Source: Chloroflexota bacterium (GTDB lineage Bacteria; Chloroflexota; Anaerolineae; Promineifilales; Promineifilaceae). From it: DNA of 44,590 bases. The stretch lies in the NCBI GenBank assembly GCA_029559155.1, contig JAKQCM010000223.1, positions 1-44,590 of the forward strand. The letters are read 5' to 3'. Both the position numbers and the translations under genes were made by a program. Below are positions 8,168 through 16,577 of the stretch, one piece after another. How positions within the stretch are numbered: position 1 is the first letter of the stretch; every line of letters begins with the position of its first letter. Under the pieces are notes generated by a model. That model saw nothing but the letters and a program-made list of their open reading frames with translations, searched no databases and was not told the DNA's origin.

Positions 8168-9420
8168 CGGCCGCTTTCGTCTGCCCCGTTCTCACGAGGG
8201 CGGGCAAATTGGATGAGTCCCCAACGGCCGTTGATCAACCAGTTCGGGTCGCGGCGGGGCATTGTTTGGACCTGCTCTGGCGTTAAACCGGCCACAATTT
8301 CCGATTTGAGCGTACGCAGCGCCAGCAGCGGGGCAGGGAAATAAGCCACAATTGCGGCAAACGAATCAGCAAACGCCCAATGCCGGTCGCCCAAAAGTCG
8401 GCGGTAGTTGGCGTCTCCCTTGCTGATGACCAGATGGGCGGCCTGTAAATCGGCCGCCAGATCGGCGGGCATCTCCCACATCGCCAGAGGCGAGGTCCAG
8501 AAGAAGTGGTCTTGCAGCTGCAAACGGCCGTCGGCCAAACGCGCCTGCAGCCGTTCTCCCACTGCCTGCATGTCCGGGTTGGCGGCTTGGGCCAGATGGG
8601 TGATGGTCTGCCGCGTATCGGCAGGTGTGGCGTCGGAGACGAAGGTGGGGTGGGCTTTGAGGTGCAGGGTGACGGAAACGGCCGTGCCGCTGTGCAGCGC
8701 GTAATCGATCAGGCACAAATCGCTCACCAGTTCAAACCCGGCGTTGTCGGCGATCAGATCCAGGCGGATGGGGTGGTTGGGGGCGAGCAGATGTTGGGTA
8801 ACGGCCGTGGTGTCATCTCGCAGCAAATGTTCCTGGCGCACGTCTTCAGCGTGGGCCGGGTGATCACTGTTGTCGGCCGGCCAAAGGCTGAGATCGGCCT
8901 GATTGCCCCAGAGGGCGACCGAAAGCAGGTGTTCCAGAGCTTCTTTTTTGGCTGCGGGCTGCGCCAACCGGCGGTTGACTGTGCGGCAGAGGTCGGCAAT
9001 GGCGGTTTGTGTGGCGGCGAGTCCTTGTTGTTTTTGGTAGGCGAATGGGTCGAGAACGGCCGTGGCCGCCCCTTCCTCAAAATACTGCGTCGCCTCCAGC
9101 ACCCGCCGGTAAAAATAAGTCTCCACAAAAAACCAGGGCGCTTGCAGCCAGGTCTGCTCCAGATACGGCAGGCAGTATGCCCGCCAATCAGCCGCGTCGG
9201 GCGCATAGGCGTCCAAAAGCGGGCGAATATCACCGTCGGGAATCTCCTCAAACAGCGCCTGCAAGTCGGCGGCGATGTGCGAGCGAAAATGATTTTCCGC
9301 CAGGATACGCCGCCCAATCTCCGGCAGGCGCACGGCGATGGAGTAATGGGTAAATGTGCCCGTTTCCGATCCCCGTAATGAGGCGGGAAGCGGTAAACCC
9401 GGCAGGCGTTGCGCAGGCAT
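8164..9420 (-). CDS. ARMT1-like (DUF89) damage-control phosphatase family protein
   Basis: A 418-aa protein of the DUF89/ARMT1 family (PF01937), metal-dependent phosphatases acting on phosphometabolites such as damaged sugar phosphates. DNAGFELVSDLCLIDY near residue 222 supplies the metal-binding Asp/Asn, and ISKGDANYRRLLGD near 328 supplies the second Asp. HLKAHPTFVSD and WEMPADL match the ARMT1 pattern. It starts 8 bp after ettA ends, so it is the last gene of the minus-strand operon beginning at 11906. The natural substrate is not predictable. Despite the old eukaryotic name, a methyltransferase role is unlikely. Confidence 0.87.
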   Translation of the reverse strand: MPAQRLPGLPLPASLRGSETGTFTHYSIAVRLPEIGRRILAENHFRSHIAADLQALFEEIPDGDIRPLLDAYAPDAADWRAYCLPYLEQTWLQAPWFFVETYFYRRVLEATQYFEEGAATAVLDPFAYQKQQGLAATQTAIADLCRTVNRRLAQPAAKKEALEHLLSVALWGNQADLSLWPADNSDHPAHAEDVRQEHLLRDDTTAVTQHLLAPNHPIRLDLIADNAGFELVSDLCLIDYALHSGTAVSVTLHLKAHPTFVSDATPADTRQTITHLAQAANPDMQAVGERLQARLADGRLQLQDHFFWTSPLAMWEMPADLAADLQAAHLVISKGDANYRRLLGDRHWAFADSFAAIVAYFPAPLLALRTLKSEIVAGLTPEQVQTMPRRDPNWLINGRWGLIQFARPRENGADESGR

Positions 9421-9428
9421 GTAGACCT

Positions 9429-11117
9429 TTAATTCCTCGTCAGTTTGCGATAGCTGATGCGGTGCGGGCGGTCGGCGGCGGCGCCCAGGCGGGCGCGGCG
9501 GTCTTCTTCGTAGGCATCGTAGTTGCCGATGAACCAGCGCACTTCGCTGTCGCCTTCAAATGCCAGGATGTGGGTGGCGATGCGGTTCAGGAACCAGCGA
9601 TCATGCGAAATGACGATGGCCGAACCGGCGAAACTGTCCAGCGCGTCTTCCAGGGCGCGCAGGGTGTTCACGTCCAGGTCGTTGGTCGGTTCGTCCAACA
9701 GCAGGACGTTGGCCCCGGATTTCAACATCTTGGCCAGATGCACGCGGTTGCGCTCGCCGCCGGACAAATCGCCGACTTTTTTCTGCTGGTCGCTGCCGGG
9801 GAAGTTAAAGCGAGCCACAAAAGCGCGGGAGTTGACGCGCCGATGTCCCAAATTAATCGAATCTTCGCCGCCGGAAATTTCTTGCCAGACTGTTTTGTCG
9901 GGGTCCAGGGTGTCGCGGCTCTGGTCGACGTAGGCCAGTTCTACCGTGTCGCCGATGCGCAGCGCGCCGCTGTCTGGCTGCTCCTGGCCGACGATCATAC
10001 GGAACAGGGTGGTTTTGCCGGCCCCGTTTGGTCCAATCACGCCGACGATAGCCCCTGGGGGAATGTCGAAGGTGAGGTTTTCGTAGAGAAGGGTACGGCC
10101 GTATGCCTTGCTCACTTCGTTGGCCTGAATGACTACATCGCCCAGGCGTGGACCGGGCGGGATGAAAATTTCGCGTTCTTCGTTGGCGCGCTCAACGTCT
10201 TGGGTTAGCAGTTCGTTGTAGCGAGAAATGCGGGCTTTGGATTTGGCGCGCTGCCCTTTGGCCGACATGTTGACCCATTCCAGCTCGCGTTGCAGGGTTT
10301 TGACGCGGGCAGATTCTTTCTTTTCTTCGCGGGAGAGGCGGTCTTGTTTTTGTTGCAGCCAGGAGGAGTAGTTGCCTTTCCACGGGATGCCGTAGCCGCG
10401 GTCCAATTCCAAAATCCAGCCGGCGACGTTGTCCAGGAAGTAGCGATCGTGGGTGACGGCGATGACCGTGCCCGGATAAGCCTGTAAGTGGCGCTCCAGC
10501 CAGGCGACGGATTCGGCGTCGAGGTGGTTGGTAGGTTCGTCCAGCAGCAGGATGTCGGGCTGCTGGAGGAGCAGGCGGCAGAGGGCCACGCGCCGCCGCT
10601 CGCCGCCGGAGAGGATGGCGACCTGGGTGTCGCCGGGGGGCGTGCGCAGGGCGTCCATGGCCAGTTCCAGGCGGCTGTCCAGGTTCCAGGCGTCCATGTG
10701 GTCGAGTTTGTCTTGCAGGCGGCCTTGCTCTTCGATGAGGTCGTTCATTTCATCGTCGGTCAGGGGGTCGCCGAATTTGAGGTTGATTTCGTCGAATTGG
10801 CGCAGGGCGTCGACGACTTCTTGGGCGCCTTCTTCGACGACTTCGCGCACGGTGCGGGTTTCATCGAGCAGGGGTTCTTGTTCTAAGAAGCCGATGGAGT
10901 AGCCGGGGGACACGGCCGTTTCTCCCAAATGGTCCGTATCCACCCCTGCCATAATGCGCAGCAGGGTCGATTTGCCCGCGCCATTAAGGCCGAGCACGCC
11001 GATTTTGGCTCCGTAAAAGTACGAAAGCGAAATGTCTTTGAGGATTTGTTTGTTGGGCGGCACAATTTTGCCCACGCCCATCATGGAGTAGATGATTTTT
11101 TTATCGTCGGTGGTCAT
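9429..11117 (-). CDS. ettA: Energy-dependent translational throttle protein, ABC-F ATPase
   Basis: A 562-aa ABC-F protein of the usual EttA length (about 555). EttA binds the ribosomal E site and gates the first elongation steps according to the ATP/ADP ratio. The first ATPase has Walker A GLNGAGKST at 43-51, signature LSGGERRRVALCR near 168 and LLLDEPTNHLD. The second has GPNGAGKTT near 360, signature LSGGERNRVHLAK and LLLDEPTNDLD. The linker at about 240-320 (AKGQRAKSKARISRYNELL) is the P-site tRNA interaction motif. There are no membrane segments, so it is not a transporter. It lies between the DUF4180 gene (19-bp gap) and the ARMT1-like gene (8-bp gap). Confidence 0.96.
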   Translation of the reverse strand: MTTDDKKIIYSMMGVGKIVPPNKQILKDISLSYFYGAKIGVLGLNGAGKSTLLRIMAGVDTDHLGETAVSPGYSIGFLEQEPLLDETRTVREVVEEGAQEVVDALRQFDEINLKFGDPLTDDEMNDLIEEQGRLQDKLDHMDAWNLDSRLELAMDALRTPPGDTQVAILSGGERRRVALCRLLLQQPDILLLDEPTNHLDAESVAWLERHLQAYPGTVIAVTHDRYFLDNVAGWILELDRGYGIPWKGNYSSWLQQKQDRLSREEKKESARVKTLQRELEWVNMSAKGQRAKSKARISRYNELLTQDVERANEEREIFIPPGPRLGDVVIQANEVSKAYGRTLLYENLTFDIPPGAIVGVIGPNGAGKTTLFRMIVGQEQPDSGALRIGDTVELAYVDQSRDTLDPDKTVWQEISGGEDSINLGHRRVNSRAFVARFNFPGSDQQKKVGDLSGGERNRVHLAKMLKSGANVLLLDEPTNDLDVNTLRALEDALDSFAGSAIVISHDRWFLNRIATHILAFEGDSEVRWFIGNYDAYEEDRRARLGAAADRPHRISYRKLTRN

Positions 11118-11136
11118 GGTTTGTCTGGGTATCCTT

Positions 11137-11490
11137 TTATCCAGCCAGCCACGCTTCCGCGGCGGCGAGGTCGGTGAAGAAGTTGATCTGGCGGCCTTTG
11201 TTGCATTCGTAGACCAGTTCGTGGAAGCGTTGGCTGGGGATGGCGGCGAGGTTGGCGACTACGGCCGTTTTTATCCGGTAGTTGGTCAGCTTCAAAAAAA
11301 TCTCCCCGGCCAGCCCGCTGCTCAAATCAAAAAAAGCAGGCGACAGGTGCGCTTCATCGAGCAGCAGCTTTTGAGATGACATGTGGTCGCTGTTGGCCAG
11401 CAAATCTAGCACGTCGCCGCCGCTGGCAATGATGTGCCCCTGGGCAGCAGACGAGACATAGGCGTTGGTTGTCGGATCGCTTTTTTGCAT
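11137..11490 (-). CDS. DUF4180 domain protein
   Basis: A 117-aa protein matching the DUF4180 pattern. SGGDVLDLLANS near residue 23, an acidic DEAHLSPAFFDLSSGLAGE stretch, LTNYRIKTAVV in the middle, YECNKGRQINFFTDL near the end and a final AEAWL are all family features. It is a small alpha/beta protein without signal peptide or membrane segment. The function of the family is not known to me. It lies 41 bp downstream of a 124-aa unknown with a similar C-terminal end and 19 bp upstream of ettA in the same operon. Confidence 0.82.
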   Translation of the reverse strand: MQKSDPTTNAYVSSAAQGHIIASGGDVLDLLANSDHMSSQKLLLDEAHLSPAFFDLSSGLAGEIFLKLTNYRIKTAVVANLAAIPSQRFHELVYECNKGRQINFFTDLAAAEAWLAG

Positions 11491-11531
11491 GGTGGTTCTC
11501 GAAAAATGGTGGCTGGTGGGTTGTGGTTGGC

Positions 11532-11906
11532 CTAATCCGGCACTTTTTGGTGCAGCCAGGCGATGGCCAGGTCTTCTTCCGTGAATAGTTGAAAATGACC
11601 GCCAGCCTGAACGGATAAAGCCACATTCACCAGAGCGGAAACGGTGTTGTTGCTGGTAAGGATGGCCGAATAAATGAGATCCGCGTTGGGATGTTTGCGT
11701 ACTTTAATGGCTGTGCGCACGGCTTGTAGGGACATGGTGTCCAGATTGCGCATGTCATACAAGCGTTTCACCGGCTGCGTGTAGGTGTTCATGTCGGCAA
11801 TGGAAAAGTCGTACCAATGGCGCAGCGTGGCTTCCGAGGTGTCGTCGACAATGATGACCCCGATGTTGTCCGGACGTATGATGATGCGGAAAGTGCTTTC
11901 TTGCAT
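11532..11906 (-). CDS. Hypothetical protein, STAS/SpoIIAA-like fold suspected
   Basis: A 124-aa protein starting MQESTFRIIIRPDNIGV. The alternation of short strands and helices (GVIIVDD, KRLYDMRNLD, ADLIYSAILTSNNTVSALVNVAL, HFQLFTEEDLAIAWLHQ) resembles the SpoIIAA/STAS-like proteins annotated in many genomes, but no signature residue proves it. The start at 11906 is chosen because it follows a TATAAT box by about 28 bases with GGGAGA upstream; an upstream in-frame ATG at 11957 would lie before that box. The C-terminus shares the F-T-x-x-x-A-x-A-W-L pattern of the adjacent DUF4180 protein. First gene of the ettA operon. Confidence 0.65.
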   Translation of the reverse strand: MQESTFRIIIRPDNIGVIIVDDTSEATLRHWYDFSIADMNTYTQPVKRLYDMRNLDTMSLQAVRTAIKVRKHPNADLIYSAILTSNNTVSALVNVALSVQAGGHFQLFTEEDLAIAWLHQKVPD

Positions 11907-11934
11907 GACGGCCGTTCTCCCACTACATCCTGAA

Positions 11935-11963
11935 ATTATACCGTACCACCGACCCAAAGCGAA
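11935..11963 (-). promoter_or_regulatory. Probable promoter of the ettA operon
   Basis: On the minus strand TATAAT occupies 11940-11935, with TTCGCT as a weak -35 at 11963-11958 and a 17-bp spacer. The operon start codon is at 11906. Confidence 0.5.
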
Positions 11964-12014
11964 ATCTTAACCGGCAGATCAGGTTAACGATTGGTAATCA
12001 GCACGGCCGTTTCA

Positions 12015-12043
12015 TTGCTATATTCGGCGCTCTCCCATACAAT
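12015..12043 (+). promoter_or_regulatory. Probable typA promoter
   Basis: TTGCTA (12015-12020) and TACAAT (12038-12043) are separated by 17 bp. Transcription should begin near 12050, immediately before the hairpin at 12056. Confidence 0.6.
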
Positions 12044-12055
12044 TGATTTCTAATC

Positions 12056-12085
12056 GCCCGATCAGATTGTCGATCGGGCATTTTT
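12056..12085 (+). terminator. Terminator-like hairpin at the very 5' end of the typA leader
   Basis: GCCCGATC (12056-12063) and GATCGGGC (12072-12079) form a perfect 8-bp stem with an 8-base loop, followed by ATTTTTG. It lies within a few bases of the predicted typA start site and about 100 bp before the gene. No plus-strand gene precedes it within 3.8 kb, so it looks like a leader attenuator or 5'-stabilising hairpin rather than a normal end-of-operon terminator. Confidence 0.6.
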
Positions 12086-12180
12086 GCGTCAAATTTCCAA
12101 ATCAGTTACACGCAATCGTATGAATCAACACGCAGGACGCATGACGTAAACGATACGGCCGTGTGCTACAGGTAAAAGGT

Positions 12181-14019
12181 ATGTTACAACCCAAAAACGA
12201 CATTCGAAATATCGCCATCATCGCCCACGTCGATCACGGCAAAACCACCCTGGTGGATGGTATGCTGCGTCAGGCCAACGTCTTCCGTCAAAATCAACAA
12301 GTCACCGAACGTATTCTGGACTCCAACGACCTGGAACGCGAACGCGGCATTACCATCCTGGCTAAAAACACCGGCATCGTCTACAACGGCATTACCATCA
12401 ACCTCGTCGATACCCCCGGACATGCCGATTTTGGCGGCGAAGTCGAGCGCGTCGTCAATATGGTCGATGGCGTACTGCTGCTGGTAGATGCGGTTGAAGG
12501 GCCGATGCCCCAGACCCGCTTCGTGCTGCGTCAGGCTTTGCAGCGCGGCCTTAAAGTCATTCTTGTCGTCAACAAAATCGACCGCCCCATGTCGCGTCCC
12601 GATTACGCCGTGAATGCCACCTTTGATTTGTTTATCGACCTGGAAGCCAGCGAAGACCAGGCCGATTTTCCGGTTGTGTATACCAAAGCCCTGGAAGGTA
12701 AAGCCGGGTTCACCCCGGACACCCTCGCCGATGATCTGTCGCCGCTGTTCCAGACGATTATCGACCGGCTGCCGGCGCCGATGGTAGACGAAGAAGGCCC
12801 AACTCAACTGCTCGTGACCACGTTGGAATACAGCACCTACGTGGGCAAAATTGCCGTTGGCCGCCTGAGCAGTGGCGCCATTCGCGCCGGACAAACAGTG
12901 GCCCACATCACCGCCGAAGGCGAACTGCGCCAGTCTAAAGCGACCAATGTCTACTTATTCCGCGATTTACAGCGCGTGCCGCATGATGTTGTGCACGCGG
13001 GCAACATTGTGGCGGTGGCCGGGATAGCCGATGTAGGCATAGGCGATACGATTGCGGATTTTGATGATCCACGGCCGTTGCCCCCCATCACCGTCGAAGA
13101 ACCCACCGTGCGCATGACCTTCCGCATCAACGACAGCCCCTTCGCCGGGCGTGAAGGCCAATACGTCACCAGCCGCCAGATCCGCGAACGGCTCAACCTG
13201 GAATTAGAAAGCAACGTCGCCCTGCGCGTGGCTGAAACGGACAAATCTAACGAATTTGTCGTTTCCGGGCGCGGTGAACTACATTTGGCCATCTTCATCG
13301 AGACAATGCGCCGCGAAGGGTACGAATTTGCCGTCAGTCGCCCGGAAGTTATCTTCAAAGATAGCCCCAACGGCCTGCTGGAACCCATCGAACACATCTT
13401 TTTAGAGGTGCACAGCGACTATTACGGGGCCGTGAGCGAAATGTTGGGGCGGCGTAAGGGGCAGGTCATCAACATTCGGTATGGCGATGACGGCACCGTC
13501 TACGCCGAATATCTGGTGCCCACGCGCGGTACGCTGGGTTTTCGCCAGCCGTTCCTCACCGCGACACGCGGCACGGGCATTTTCCACACGCTCTTCCACG
13601 GCTACGAAGAATATCGGGGCGACCTGAACACGCAGCCGCTGGGGTCGATGGTGGCTTTGGAGTCCGGCACGGTGACGGCCTACGCGCTGACCAATTTACA
13701 GCAGCGCGGCGCGTTTTTTGTCGTACCGGGCAATGAGGTTTACGCCGGGCAAATCGTTGGCGAGCATATCCGCGAGGACGAACTGGTGATCAACGTCTGT
13801 AAGACGAAGCACCTCACCAACCATCGAGCCACCCCCACCGGTATCACCGAAGGGCTGACGCCGCCGCGCATTTTGTCGTTAGACGATGCCATCGAATACC
13901 TGGGCGACGATGATTTGTTGGAAGTGACGCCGCACTCTTTGCGCCTGCGCAAGCGCGATTTGCGCCACGACATGCGCGCCCGTATGGCCAAGCGGGCGAA
14001 ATATGCGGTGGGGGAGTAG
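12181..14019 (+). CDS. typA: Translational GTPase TypA/BipA
   Basis: A 612-aa ribosome-binding GTPase of typical BipA length, related to EF-G and involved in 50S assembly and stress adaptation. G1 is [10 protein letters not shown] (15-24), switch I holds RERGITI, G3 is [15 protein letters not shown] and G4 is NKIDRP. Domains II and III follow, then the BipA-specific C-terminal domain with GRRKGQV and [14 protein letters not shown], and [13 protein letters not shown]-like residues near the end. The ATG at 12181 is preferred over a GTG at 12163 because [16 protein letters not shown] has the family spacing and CAGG lies 8 bases upstream. It is monocistronic by appearance, with its own promoter and leader hairpin. 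Confidence 0.96.
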   Translation: MLQPKNDIRNIAIIAHVDHGKTTLVDGMLRQANVFRQNQQVTERILDSNDLERERGITILAKNTGIVYNGITINLVDTPGHADFGGEVERVVNMVDGVLLLVDAVEGPMPQTRFVLRQALQRGLKVILVVNKIDRPMSRPDYAVNATFDLFIDLEASEDQADFPVVYTKALEGKAGFTPDTLADDLSPLFQTIIDRLPAPMVDEEGPTQLLVTTLEYSTYVGKIAVGRLSSGAIRAGQTVAHITAEGELRQSKATNVYLFRDLQRVPHDVVHAGNIVAVAGIADVGIGDTIADFDDPRPLPPITVEEPTVRMTFRINDSPFAGREGQYVTSRQIRERLNLELESNVALRVAETDKSNEFVVSGRGELHLAIFIETMRREGYEFAVSRPEVIFKDSPNGLLEPIEHIFLEVHSDYYGAVSEMLGRRKGQVINIRYGDDGTVYAEYLVPTRGTLGFRQPFLTATRGTGIFHTLFHGYEEYRGDLNTQPLGSMVALESGTVTAYALTNLQQRGAFFVVPGNEVYAGQIVGEHIREDELVINVCKTKHLTNHRATPTGITEGLTPPRILSLDDAIEYLGDDDLLEVTPHSLRLRKRDLRHDMRARMAKRAKYAVGE

Positions 14020-14046
14020 CTTTTGGCTTAAAGCTATTAGCCGGGG

Positions 14047-14172
14047 GGCTTCAGCATGGTGACTTAAGGCCTAAGCGAGATGCCCGGAGGCTTCGGCGTG
14101 ATGGCTTAAGACCTAAGCAAGGTGCCCGGAGACTTCGGCGTGATGGCTTAAGACTTAAGCGAGGTGCCCGGA
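14047..14172. repeat. Three tandem copies of a 42-bp unit
   Basis: Units at 14047-14088, 14089-14130 and 14131-14172 are exactly 42 bp each and differ at a few positions. Each carries a near-palindrome of the type CTTAAGNCCTAAG, and each ends in GCCCGGA. A degenerate partial copy precedes them at about 14025-14046. The repeats lie in the non-coding gap after typA (14020-14349). No ORF runs through them. Confidence 0.85.
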
Positions 14173-14210
14173 GCAATTCGTGTTTAAGATAGTCGTCGGG
14201 TGAACGTTTT

Positions 14211-14285
14211 CCCTCCCCTTAATCCCCTCCCAAGGGGAGGGGAAATCTGGCTCCCTCGCCCTTTGGGAGAGGGTTGGGGAGAGGG
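14211..14285. repeat. Extragenic purine/pyrimidine hairpin element
   Basis: Two adjacent hairpins: CCCCTCCC-AAG-GGGAGGGG starting at 14224, then CCCTCGCCC-TTT-GGGAGAGGG (one mismatch) at about 14252-14272. CCCTCCCC at the left end is echoed by GGGGAGAGGG at the right end. The whole resembles the dispersed extragenic repeats common in bacteria. It could act as a typA terminator but lacks a T tract. Confidence 0.55.
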
Positions 14286-14349
14286 AAATCACCCAAATCC
14301 TTATTGATACCACGCCCTGACCCTTCCCGTTTAATCCCAAGGATTCAAC

Positions 14350-15021
14350 ATGGACAAATCCCCGGAATTTCAGCCCTTAACACAGTATCAGGCGTATGCG
14401 CCGGAGGAAATGGCGCAGCGGGCGGCCGATTTTTATGCGGAAATGGCCCGGCGGCGCACCGTGCGCCACTTCTCCGACCAGCCTGTGGCGCGGGAAATCA
14501 TCGAAACCTGCCTGCGCACGGCCGGAACTGCGCCAAACGGGGCCAATAAACAGCCCTGGCACTTTGTATCGGTCAGCGACCCGGCGCTCAAACGGCAAAT
14601 CCGGCAGGCGGCGGAGGCGGAGGAGCGCGCTTTTTACGAAAGCCGCGCGCCGCAGGAGTGGTTGGAGGCGCTGGCGCCTTTGGGCACGGATTGGCAAAAG
14701 CCTTTTTTAGAGACTGCGCCTTATTTGATTGTGGTGTTTGCCCAAAGTTATGGGGTGGATGGGAACGGCCGTAAAATCAAACACTACTATGTACAAGAAT
14801 CGGTGGGCATTGCGGTAGGGTTGCTGGTAACGGCCGTCCACCACGCCGGCCTGGTCTCCCTCACGCACACCCCCAGCCCAATGGGTTTCCTGAATGAGCT
14901 GTGCGGGCGGCCGGAGGGGGAACGGCCGTATCTCATCCTCGTCGTCGGCCACCCCGCCAAGGACGCCGAGGTGCCGGTCATTGAGAAGAAGTCGTTGGCA
15001 GAGATAGCGACGTTTCTTTGA
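14350..15021 (+). CDS. Nitroreductase family flavoprotein, iodotyrosine-deiodinase-like
   Basis: A 223-aa FMN-dependent oxidoreductase. [13 protein letters not shown] (34-46) is the FMN phosphate-binding start of the fold. [16 protein letters not shown] near 57-72, the lid segment [24 protein letters not shown] and [13 protein letters not shown] match the iodotyrosine-deiodinase/BluB-like branch. Bacterial members reductively dehalogenate halotyrosines or have unknown substrates. The Shine-Dalgarno AAGGA lies 8 bases before the ATG. The last third of the gene has two further partial copies downstream, at 15909 and 16827, suggesting that the 3' end is a recombination or insertion site. Confidence 0.9.
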   Translation: MDKSPEFQPLTQYQAYAPEEMAQRAADFYAEMARRRTVRHFSDQPVAREIIETCLRTAGTAPNGANKQPWHFVSVSDPALKRQIRQAAEAEERAFYESRAPQEWLEALAPLGTDWQKPFLETAPYLIVVFAQSYGVDGNGRKIKHYYVQESVGIAVGLLVTAVHHAGLVSLTHTPSPMGFLNELCGRPEGERPYLILVVGHPAKDAEVPVIEKKSLAEIATFL

Positions 15022-15025
15022 ACGA
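14913..15025 (+). repeat. Repeat copy R1: 3' end of the nitroreductase gene
   Basis: This is the intact copy, covering codons for [14 protein letters not shown]-like residues through the stop and a few bases beyond. Bases 14913-14957 (45 bp) are identical to 15909-15953. A 34-bp stretch inside it recurs at 16827-16860 with one mismatch, and 15013-15025 recurs at 16861-16873. Confidence 0.9.
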
Positions 15026-15111
15026 TGAACGAGGAGTGATGAACGAGGAACGTTCCTTGTTCGGCGTTCATCGCTTGGGAAACGGCCGTTTCGCCTTAGC
15101 CTGATCCCATG

Positions 15112-15117
15112 TATAAT
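15112..15117 (+). promoter_or_regulatory. -10 box for the 118-aa protein/C39-like protease cassette
   Basis: A perfect TATAAT stands 22 bp before the ATG at 15140. The -35 region is not recognisable. GGAGG at about 15128-15132 is the ribosome site. Confidence 0.5.
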
Positions 15118-15139
15118 CTTCAATAACGGAGGACAAGCT

Positions 15140-15496
15140 ATGGGCGTTACCCTTGAATCCATACCCAAGACTGGCCATCTGGAAGTTGACATCAAAGTTC
15201 GCGCGGATGTAAATATATCGGCCTTTACGGCCCGGCAAAAAATTAACAATTTCGTTCTGAACGAAATCAGTTATATGATGCATGCTGGTGAGCCATCGCT
15301 GGTGGTTGCCGATCGGATTTACTGGCGTGTTCCCGTTATCCTTTCCCTTACCTCGCACGGAGACGTGGGCGAAGTGGGACAGCTTGACGTGGATGTCGAA
15401 ACTGGCCAGATTCAAGTTACCTCTCAACAAATAGCCGAGATGGAAGCTCGTGCCGAAAGTCTTACTGCCCGTACCCCACCAAAAACAACGGCGTGA
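15140..15496 (+). CDS. Hypothetical protein, partner of the C39-like protease
   Basis: A 118-aa protein with no signal peptide or membrane segment. The N-terminal half is a mixed strand/helix region (GHLEVDIKVRADVNIS, then QKINNFVLNEISYMM). The second half, VADRIYWRVPVILSL followed by GEVGQLDVDVETGQI, resembles the beta-hairpin of PepSY-like or peptidase-propeptide-like proteins. It overlaps the protease ORF by 47 bp in another frame, so the two are translationally coupled. I do not recognise the family. A propeptide/inhibitor-like or substrate role is speculative. Confidence 0.6.
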   Translation: MGVTLESIPKTGHLEVDIKVRADVNISAFTARQKINNFVLNEISYMMHAGEPSLVVADRIYWRVPVILSLTSHGDVGEVGQLDVDVETGQIQVTSQQIAEMEARAESLTARTPPKTTA

Positions 15497-15905
15497 CGGC
15501 GACTGCTTGGCAGCCTGCGCCGCTATGATGCTGGACTATCTTGGCCTCAATGTCCCTTACGCCAACCTGTTGGAACTGCTGCGCATCAAATCATTTGGCG
15601 CGCCTGCCAGCAACATACGCCTGCTCGAGTAGTTGTCTCTCACCGTTACTTATCGCGTGACCAACATGACAGAGTTAGAAAATTTATTGGTTTCCGGGCA
15701 GCCTGTTATCGTTTTCGTGAGAACCGGGGAACTTCCCTATTGGCATTACCAGACAGACCATGCGCTTGTTGTGGTTGGGTTCGATGAAGCGAACGTTTTT
15801 GTCAATGATCCCTACTTTGATGATGCACCGATAACCGTTACGCGGGGCGATTTTGAGTTGGCTTGGTTAGAACGAGATTGTTTTTTCGCGGCTATTGCCC
15901 GTTGA
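15450..15905 (+). pseudogene. C39-like papain-fold cysteine protease with an in-frame amber codon
   Basis: Reading from the GTG at 15450, the frame is open to TAG at 15630-15632 and continues in the same frame to TGA at 15903-15905, about 151 codons in all. The first part has the catalytic-type cysteine in RRDGDCLAACAAMMLDYLG. The part after the stop has the histidine in TDHALVVVGFD and the Asp in VNDPYFDDAP. Together they make a complete C39-type peptidase domain with nothing missing except the one sense codon. Either the gene is freshly inactivated, the stop is read through, or the base is a sequence error. Overlap with the upstream 118-aa gene indicates a two-gene cassette. Confidence 0.75.
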
Positions 15906-15906
15906 A

Positions 15907-16017
15907 ATGGAGGGGGAACGGCCGTATCTCATCCTCGTCGTCGGCCACCCCGCTCTGGACGCCGAGGTGCCGGTCATCAGCAAGAAGCCCCTGGAAGAGA
16001 TAGCGACGTTTCTGTAG
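15907..16017 (+). pseudogene. Nitroreductase C-terminal fragment (repeat copy R2)
   Basis: ATG at 15907 opens a 36-codon frame reading [17 protein letters not shown], then DAEVPVISKKPLEEIATFL and a stop. It is the C-terminus of the nitroreductase at 14350-15021 with several substitutions (for example [16 protein letters not shown] there). The first 45 bp of shared DNA are identical and the rest is diverged, so this is an older or paralogous copy rather than a recent perfect duplication. No nitroreductase N-terminus exists upstream of it. It follows the protease cassette directly. Confidence 0.8.
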
Positions 16018-16062
16018 GCGATGAGCGTTCTGCGTTCATTGTTTATTGTTGGGAAACGGCCG

Positions 16063-16563
16063 TTACCCAGCCAGGGTAAACCGCTGAAGATATGGCACGT
16101 GGTCAAAATCTGCATCCTCGCTGACCATGTTGAAGCAGTTACACTTGTACATCGCTGCCAGGTGCAAGGCATCCCGAGGACGTAAGAGATGGCGCGGCAT
16201 GAGCTGGTTCATCTGAGAAATATCACTGGCTGTTAACTCCAGCAATGTCAAATTTGGGAAGGTTTGCAACTGCTGTAATTGAGCCGCAATTTTGGGGGAA
16301 AAGGCAGCAATGAGCTGTTTTTCATTGTGGCGTAACTGGTCAAGTGGGTTGCCAGGATAATTATCACGAACCAATGCCAGCAAAAGGCGATAGGACAGTT
16401 CATCAAACGTTAAAACAGAGGTAAATGCCTGGAATTCACCGCCCTGCAGGCGTTGGAATAGACTCTGGACAGCCTGTGATTCAATGTTACGCAATAGCGC
16501 GTAAGGAACCATTGTGTCGAGGTAAAGCGCTTCCCCGTTAAATGTAGCTACAGATTGGATCAT
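16063..16563 (-). CDS. PIN-domain ribonuclease, probable toxin
   Basis: A 166-aa PIN-domain protein. Acidic residues for metal binding are visible in order: Asp16 in LYLDTMVPYALL, Glu in TFDELSYR, Asp in RPRDALHLAAM and Asp in MVSEDADFDHV. PIN toxins of VapC type cleave RNA, often tRNA or rRNA. The gene starts 14 bp after a small helical protein gene (16578-16775), the classic antitoxin-toxin order. It is longer than a typical VapC (about 130-140 aa). The cognate RNA target is unknown. Confidence 0.85.
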   Translation of the reverse strand: MIQSVATFNGEALYLDTMVPYALLRNIESQAVQSLFQRLQGGEFQAFTSVLTFDELSYRLLLALVRDNYPGNPLDQLRHNEKQLIAAFSPKIAAQLQQLQTFPNLTLLELTASDISQMNQLMPRHLLRPRDALHLAAMYKCNCFNMVSEDADFDHVPYLQRFTLAG

Positions 16564-16577
16564 GAATCAAATCGTTT

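Noticed and set aside
14047-14172. Three regular repeats as a short CRISPR array
   Set aside because: The units are directly contiguous with no unique spacers, they differ from one another, and no cas gene is in the window.
14211-14285. G-rich stretch as a G-quadruplex or origin element
   Set aside because: The purine runs pair with adjacent pyrimidine runs to make two ordinary hairpins, and no DnaA-box cluster is nearby.
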